From Thermoplasmatota archaeon (GTDB lineage Archaea > Thermoplasmatota > Thermoplasmata > Thermoplasmatales > Thermoplasmataceae): a stretch of DNA of 33,821 nt. Of the stretch, positions 30,596 to 33,821 are shown in pieces (the stretch's first letter is position 1; each line of letters starts with the position of its first letter). The stretch spans positions 1 through 33,821 of the forward strand of contig JAMCPG010000007.1 in the NCBI GenBank assembly GCA_023379845.1, in the 5' to 3' direction. The notes under the pieces are model-generated. The model saw nothing but the letters and a program-made list of their open reading frames with translations, was not told where the DNA came from and made no database searches. The position numbers and the translations under genes are program-made.

Positions 30596-31636
30596 TCCAC
30601 CAAAAATTTTCTGCTTCTTCTTTCCTGACATGAATTTTGAATAGAGCATCAGCCTGTTGATCGATCTTGCACCATTCTTGTGCATAAACCTGTGGATGTT
30701 ATGATGGCGCAATAGCCATGGTTTTATTTCCTGATCCCACTTTGCCTGATATCTTGATAAATCGTTCATCGCGGCAGCGTTTCCCGCCTCAGTTCCACTC
30801 CAGAAAGCCCCCTGCAAACCCCCGGCAGTTGTGTTCAGGACAGCATTGACCATGTCACCAACATATGCACGGTTTTCCTCTGTTACCACGTCGGCAGGTC
30901 TGGCCAGTGGTATCTGATGTGCCATGGTTTCTATCATTGGACCTTCCAGCTCCGGAAATTTCTTCGTGAACGCATCCAGTACGTCCTTTGGCTTCTTGCT
31001 GCTGTCAGGATAATAACAGACACCAATTTTTCTTGTGTCATCATCATTTGCAAAATCCCAGAAATAGCCTCCAGGGGCCATATCGGAGAACCATAGTATC
31101 ATGTCAAAATCATCCCTCTTTGGGGCCTTTCTGATCTCTTCATAAGCCACAAGAACATTCTGTTTGTCCAGCTTCTTGCCAAAACGGGATTGAGGTCCCA
31201 AAGCTACAATGAAGCTGTCTGCAGAAAAGTCCCCTTTTTCAGTGCTTACTGTATTCTTGCCAATGTCAAGCACCTTGGTTTCCAGTTGAATGTTAAGATT
31301 GCCCGCAAATTTTGTTGCCAGATATTTTTCATATTTCTCAAAATTGTAGACAATCCCAACTGGGTTAGGATACTTGAGCTTGACGCTTCTCCCTAGATCT
31401 GTTGTGAACTTGATTCTCCGTATCTCACTGCTTACAATTTCACTTGCAGTTGGCATATTAATTCTCTTCACCCATTCCAATGATACTGCTCCGGTTGACC
31501 TGACAGGTCTACCGATCTCCTTCTTTGAGTCAAGAATTATATAATTCTTACCGGCCTTCTTCAACGCAGCTCCAGCTGCCAAGCCACTTGTCCCAGCTCC
31601 AAGGACTATAGTATCATAATGCTCCACTGAACTCAT
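30590..31636 (-). CDS. Geranylgeranyl reductase-family flavoprotein, paralogue lacking the usual cysteine
   Basis: This 348-residue FAD-dependent oxidoreductase has the dinucleotide motif VLGAGTSGLAAG (11-22), a second FAD segment SFIVALGPQSR and the later YVGDMVNAVLNTTAGGLQGA, all following the geranylgeranyl reductase family order. The motif that reads PVRCGEGVS in the lipid enzyme encoded 1 kb away reads PVRSTGAVS here, so the family cysteine is serine. It is also about 50 residues shorter. Family members saturate isoprenoids of lipids, menaquinone or chlorophyll. The changed motif suggests another substrate or a different electron route; menaquinone side chains are one possibility. The ATG at 31636 is 27 nt from a TATA-like box inside an inverted repeat. 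Confidence 0.8.
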   Translation of the reverse strand: MSSVEHYDTIVLGAGTSGLAAGAALKKAGKNYIILDSKKEIGRPVRSTGAVSLEWVKRINMPTASEIVSSEIRRIKFTTDLGRSVKLKYPNPVGIVYNFEKYEKYLATKFAGNLNIQLETKVLDIGKNTVSTEKGDFSADSFIVALGPQSRFGKKLDKQNVLVAYEEIRKAPKRDDFDMILWFSDMAPGGYFWDFANDDDTRKIGVCYYPDSSKKPKDVLDAFTKKFPELEGPMIETMAHQIPLARPADVVTEENRAYVGDMVNAVLNTTAGGLQGAFWSGTEAGNAAAMNDLSRYQAKWDQEIKPWLLRHHNIHRFMHKNGARSINRLMLYSKFMSGKKKQKIFGGL

Positions 31637-31656
31637 TCCTAGTCCGTATTAAAGGG

Positions 31657-31670
31657 ACACTTTTAAGTGT
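31657..31670 (-). promoter_or_regulatory. Inverted repeat over the TATA box of the reductase paralogue
   Basis: ACACTT-TT-AAGTGT has perfect six-base arms and is centred 27 nt before ATG 31636, where the TATA box (CTTAAAAG on the minus strand) should be. It may be only a symmetric TATA element or an operator. Confidence 0.4.
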
Positions 31671-31713
31671 TTTTGATATCGCACATCCATCCCAGCTATC
31701 CTATATCCTGATG

Positions 31714-31722
31714 TTTATATAT
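31714..31722 (+). promoter_or_regulatory. Strong TATA-like box upstream of the 87-residue protein
   Basis: TTTATATAT is one of the best TATA matches in the window. It predicts a start near 31745, about 50 nt before ATG 31796, so this mRNA would have a leader. A weaker A/T-rich stretch nearer the ATG (31767-31777) is the alternative. Confidence 0.35.
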
Positions 31723-31795
31723 CTTGCCAGCCGTTCACGAATAAACAATTCAATTCTCATACTGCCTTTTTTATTTTGAAATATAATAAGGTAGC

Positions 31796-32059
31796 ATGAA
31801 GCATGCCACTCCTCAAGATATGCTTGGCTTTGAAAACATCTTATCACGAATAAGGGGCATACATGAGTTGAAAGAAAGGTCTCTACTTCATTTCTATTAT
31901 AAAGGCAGAGGGATTATACATTTTCACGCTGATTCCGGCAATATTTATGCTGATGTTGGCACAAGCAGGATAATGATAGGTACCATTGAAAAGCCAGATC
32001 CAGCCGCTGAAGAATTACTTTATGCAGCAATTCTAAGAGAGATCAGCATGCCTATCTAA
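31796..32059 (+). CDS. Unrecognised small protein
   Basis: This 87-residue protein is not a family I can name with confidence. Its middle, LLHFYYKGRGIIHFHADSGN followed by IYADVGTSR, suggests a compact alpha/beta fold with two histidines (HFH) followed by a short strand, faintly like small luciferase-domain proteins. There are no cysteines, membrane segments or basic stretches. It has a plausible promoter upstream and sits alone between the two geranylgeranyl-reductase-family genes, separated on both sides by gaps of more than 150 bp. Coding status is likely but function is unknown. Confidence 0.55.
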   Translation: MKHATPQDMLGFENILSRIRGIHELKERSLLHFYYKGRGIIHFHADSGNIYADVGTSRIMIGTIEKPDPAAEELLYAAILREISMPI

Positions 32060-32314
32060 GAAGGCCATCAAATTCGTGTTGAAAATTTATCTTGAAATGA
32101 TAAAAATGTCATATTGGCTCTTTCAAGATTAGATTTGAATGTACATGCGGAGTGCGTTCTCACACCTCTACACGGATATGCTCTTATTAACAACATAATC
32201 TTGCTTTTTTCTAGATTAGGTTGGTAAAGGTAAGTAAACATAATATCCGAACTACTGGATTGCCTTCAAATGAGACAAAAATAAGATATACTAATAATGA
32301 TTGCGACCTTAGCA
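32060..32314. other. Intergenic region with no supported gene
   Basis: This A/T-rich gap before the ferredoxin gene has no convincing reading frame or tRNA-like fold. It has A/T-rich candidate promoter stretches (for example AAGATATACTAATA at 32283-32296). A 95-codon minus-strand frame over 32266-32553 is the antisense of the ferredoxin gene. Confidence 0.5.
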
Positions 32315-32334
32315 CGATCATTCATATATGATCG
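32315..32334 (+). promoter_or_regulatory. Inverted repeat spanning the putative TATA box of the ferredoxin-reductase operon
   Basis: CGATCAT (32315-32321) and ATGATCG (32328-32334) are perfect seven-base arms around TCATAT. The CATATATG within it is centred about 27 nt before ATG 32353, the spacing used elsewhere in the window, so it probably serves as the TATA box. A protein bound to the arms would block transcription. Confidence 0.5.
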
Positions 32335-32352
32335 CATGAAATGAGTGATAAG

Positions 32353-32565
32353 ATGGTTGAACTCAAAGTTAAAACTGAAATGGATGTTGACCGAGGGCTC
32401 TGTAATTATTGTGGAGCCTGCGTTGGAATGTGCCCTACCGATGCAATTTTCATGGACGACACAGTAATAGAAATACATGAAGATAAGTGCATAAAGTGCG
32501 GTTTCTGCGTTGTGGGATGCCCCACTGCAGCTATTACGGCAGAGTGGTTCCATGCAAAACTATGA
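32353..32565 (+). CDS. Dicluster ferredoxin, 2x[4Fe-4S]
   Basis: This small electron carrier has two classical clusters: Cys17, Cys20, Cys23, Cys27 (CNYCGACVGMCP) and Cys46, Cys49, Cys52, Cys56 (CIKCGFCVVGCP). From ATG 32353 it is 70 residues; another in-frame ATG at 32341 would add four residues (MSDK), but the presumed TATA box spacing favours 32353. The stop lies 14 bases inside the following geranylgeranyl reductase gene. In Methanosarcina a ferredoxin is needed for geranylgeranyl reductase to saturate archaeal lipids fully, so this protein is probably the dedicated reductant of its partner; that is inference from the gene overlap. Confidence 0.93.
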   Translation: MVELKVKTEMDVDRGLCNYCGACVGMCPTDAIFMDDTVIEIHEDKCIKCGFCVVGCPTAAITAEWFHAKL

Positions 32566-33742
32566 TGTTCTCGTTATAGGTGCTGGCCCGGGAGGGAGTT
32601 CCGCGGCACGCTTTTCCGCAAGACATGGTCTTAAGACATTGATGATTGAGAAGAGACCAGATATAGGTTCACCCGTCAGATGCGGCGAAGGTGTTTCCAG
32701 GGCCTGGATGAGCGATTATGGAGTTAAACCGAATGCCCACTGGATATCTGACGAGGTCAAGGGGGCCAGGATATACGGCCCATCCGAGAGGAGACCAATT
32801 ACCCTGACTGCCGAGAATGCCGGCAATGAAGTCGGTTTTGTTATTGAACGTGACAAGTTTGACAAGGAAATGGCAGCACTTGCTGCGGAAGAGGGCGCAG
32901 ACGTATGGGTAAAGTCACCTGCCCTTTCTGTTATTAAAGAGGATGGGAAAGTTTCCGGAGCGAGGGTTCGCCACAACGGGCAGATGGTTGACATACACGC
33001 AAAGATGGTTATTGCAGCCGACGGCTTCGAAAGTGAGTTTGGAAGATGGGCCGGCTTAAAGTCTATAATCCTAGCTAAGAACGACATAATATCATGCATT
33101 GAATATCGCATGATCGGTGTTGATTCAGATGTTGATTATACAGATTTCTACCTTGGCTCTGTAGCGCCTGCAGGTTATATCTGGGTCTTCCCGAAAGGTG
33201 AGAAGGAAGCAAACGTGGGGATAGGGGTCACTATATCTGCCATGAACGATCGCTGGGATGTTAGAAACTATCTTGACAACTGGATTAAGAACCATCCTGG
33301 GTACGCCAAGGGAAGGACGATTCAGCAGATAACTGGTGGAGTATCAGTTTCGAAGGTCCGTGACAAATTCACTCTTCCCGGTCTCCTCCTGGTTGGGGAT
33401 GCTGCCAGGCTCATAGATCCCATCACAGGGGGCGGTATTGCGAACGCCTATGTTTCTGGCAGCTATGCCGCTGATGTCGCTAAGCAGGCAATCGAGGCAA
33501 ACGACTTCTCCCAGGAAATGATGAACAGATACGAGAAGCTCGTCAAAAACAAGTTCCAGAGAAAGCACCTGAGAAACTGGATTGCAAAGGAGAAGCTCGG
33601 AAAACTCTCAGATGAGAACCTCGACAAGCTGGTGGACATAATTTCCGAAGTTAAGATGACAGAGATATCTGTCGAGGAGATACTGAAAGCCATTCAGGCT
33701 AAGTATCCGGAAATGGTAAAGGAACTCGAAGAGCTAATCTGA
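32552..33742 (+). CDS. Digeranylgeranylglycerophospholipid reductase
   Basis: This flavoenzyme saturates the geranylgeranyl chains of archaeal membrane lipids. From ATG 32552 it is 396 residues, almost the same length as the structurally characterised Thermoplasma acidophilum enzyme. Motifs: the FAD motif VLVIGAGPGGSSAARFSARHG (within 7-27), the family motif PVRCGEGVS with Cys44, the FYLGSVAPAGYIWVFPKG substrate region, and LLVGDAARLIDPITGGGI near residue 290, which contacts FAD. The C-terminus is helical and charged. It overlaps the ferredoxin gene by 14 bp; an in-frame ATG at 32510 is rejected because it would lie inside the ferredoxin's second cluster and precede the conserved start. Saturated tetraether lipids are important for life in hot acid. 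Confidence 0.95.
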   Translation: MQNYDVLVIGAGPGGSSAARFSARHGLKTLMIEKRPDIGSPVRCGEGVSRAWMSDYGVKPNAHWISDEVKGARIYGPSERRPITLTAENAGNEVGFVIERDKFDKEMAALAAEEGADVWVKSPALSVIKEDGKVSGARVRHNGQMVDIHAKMVIAADGFESEFGRWAGLKSIILAKNDIISCIEYRMIGVDSDVDYTDFYLGSVAPAGYIWVFPKGEKEANVGIGVTISAMNDRWDVRNYLDNWIKNHPGYAKGRTIQQITGGVSVSKVRDKFTLPGLLLVGDAARLIDPITGGGIANAYVSGSYAADVAKQAIEANDFSQEMMNRYEKLVKNKFQRKHLRNWIAKEKLGKLSDENLDKLVDIISEVKMTEISVEEILKAIQAKYPEMVKELEELI

Positions 33743-33789
33743 TCTTCCATAGATATTTTTTATATATTTTATTAAATTATAATTCTCTT

Positions 33790-33809
33790 CCGCTTTTGGC
33801 GGGTTTTTT
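33790..33809 (+). terminator. Hairpin plus T-run after the lipid reductase gene
   Basis: CCGC (33790-33793) pairs with GCGG (33799-33802) around TTTTG, followed by GTTTTTT. A second T-rich stretch lies at 33754-33770. Together they form a likely transcription terminator for the ferredoxin-reductase operon, although the stem is only four bases. Confidence 0.5.
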
Positions 33810-33821
33810 ATCATTCTGGAA

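Noticed and set aside
32266-32553. 95-codon minus-strand frame opposite the ferredoxin gene
   Set aside because: It is antisense to a clear dicluster ferredoxin; the sequence is not protein-like.
1-33821. CRISPR arrays, rRNA or tRNA genes
   Set aside because: No regularly spaced repeats and no tRNA-like or rRNA-like segments were seen in the intergenic stretches, which are all under about 300 bases.

Overview
The window reads as a compact chromosomal segment of a thermoacidophilic, heterotrophic euryarchaeon of the order Thermoplasmatales (Thermoplasma/Ferroplasma/Cuniculiplasma-like). The gene content points there: a DNA polymerase D small subunit, prefoldin alpha, a short archaeal FtsY, an archaeal phosphoglycerate kinase, an SDR-type threonine dehydrogenase like that of Thermoplasma volcanium, and a ferredoxin/geranylgeranyl reductase pair for saturating archaeal lipids. 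Most genes that begin a transcription unit have an A/T-rich box centred about 25-30 nt before the start codon, which fits leaderless transcription. I used that spacing to choose several starts. Assignments come from reading motifs by eye; no database search was run.

Layout. 1-1258: the right part of an IS200/IS605-type element with an intact TnpB; its terminal hairpin lies in the 3' end of a radical SAM/SPASM gene (1217-2371, minus). 2532-4106: a flavin reductase-like protein and an NAD-dependent sugar epimerase. 4114-6546 (minus): a tungstate/molybdate ABC transporter whose ATPase has unusual motifs, divergent from a Tfx-family regulator (6632-7045), with two perfect palindromes in the short gap. 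7091-10312: a COG1709-type regulator, then pgk-pfdA-ftsY on the minus strand. 10536-12446: a sugar nucleotidyltransferase facing a UDP-sulfoquinovose synthase (Agl3/SQD1 family). 12551-13192: a MarC-family membrane protein.

13313-17378 is the most striking block: a tightly coupled operon of a zinc-ribbon/FHA protein, an 872-residue kinase with about 14 membrane segments, and a PP2C phosphatase. Together they could form a phospho-signalling system with writer, eraser and reader. Two small unrecognised proteins (17497-18215) follow, each behind a near-identical promoter box. Then come PolD small subunit DP1 (minus), a GH15 glucoamylase, a type 4 uracil-DNA glycosylase and IMP dehydrogenase.

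24465-27620: an MqnA-like menaquinone protein overlaps threonine dehydrogenase, which is divergent from 2-amino-3-ketobutyrate CoA ligase; the last two complete threonine-to-glycine catabolism. 27626-30595: endonuclease III, an arsenite transporter, a thioredoxin-type arsenate reductase and a divergent HxlR-family regulator with a CxC motif, plausibly an arsenic resistance locus with a non-ArsR regulator. 30590-33742: two geranylgeranyl-reductase-family flavoproteins (one lacking the usual cysteine), a small orphan, and a dicluster ferredoxin overlapping the lipid reductase gene. No rRNA, tRNA or CRISPR array was seen, and no gap between genes exceeds about 300 bases.
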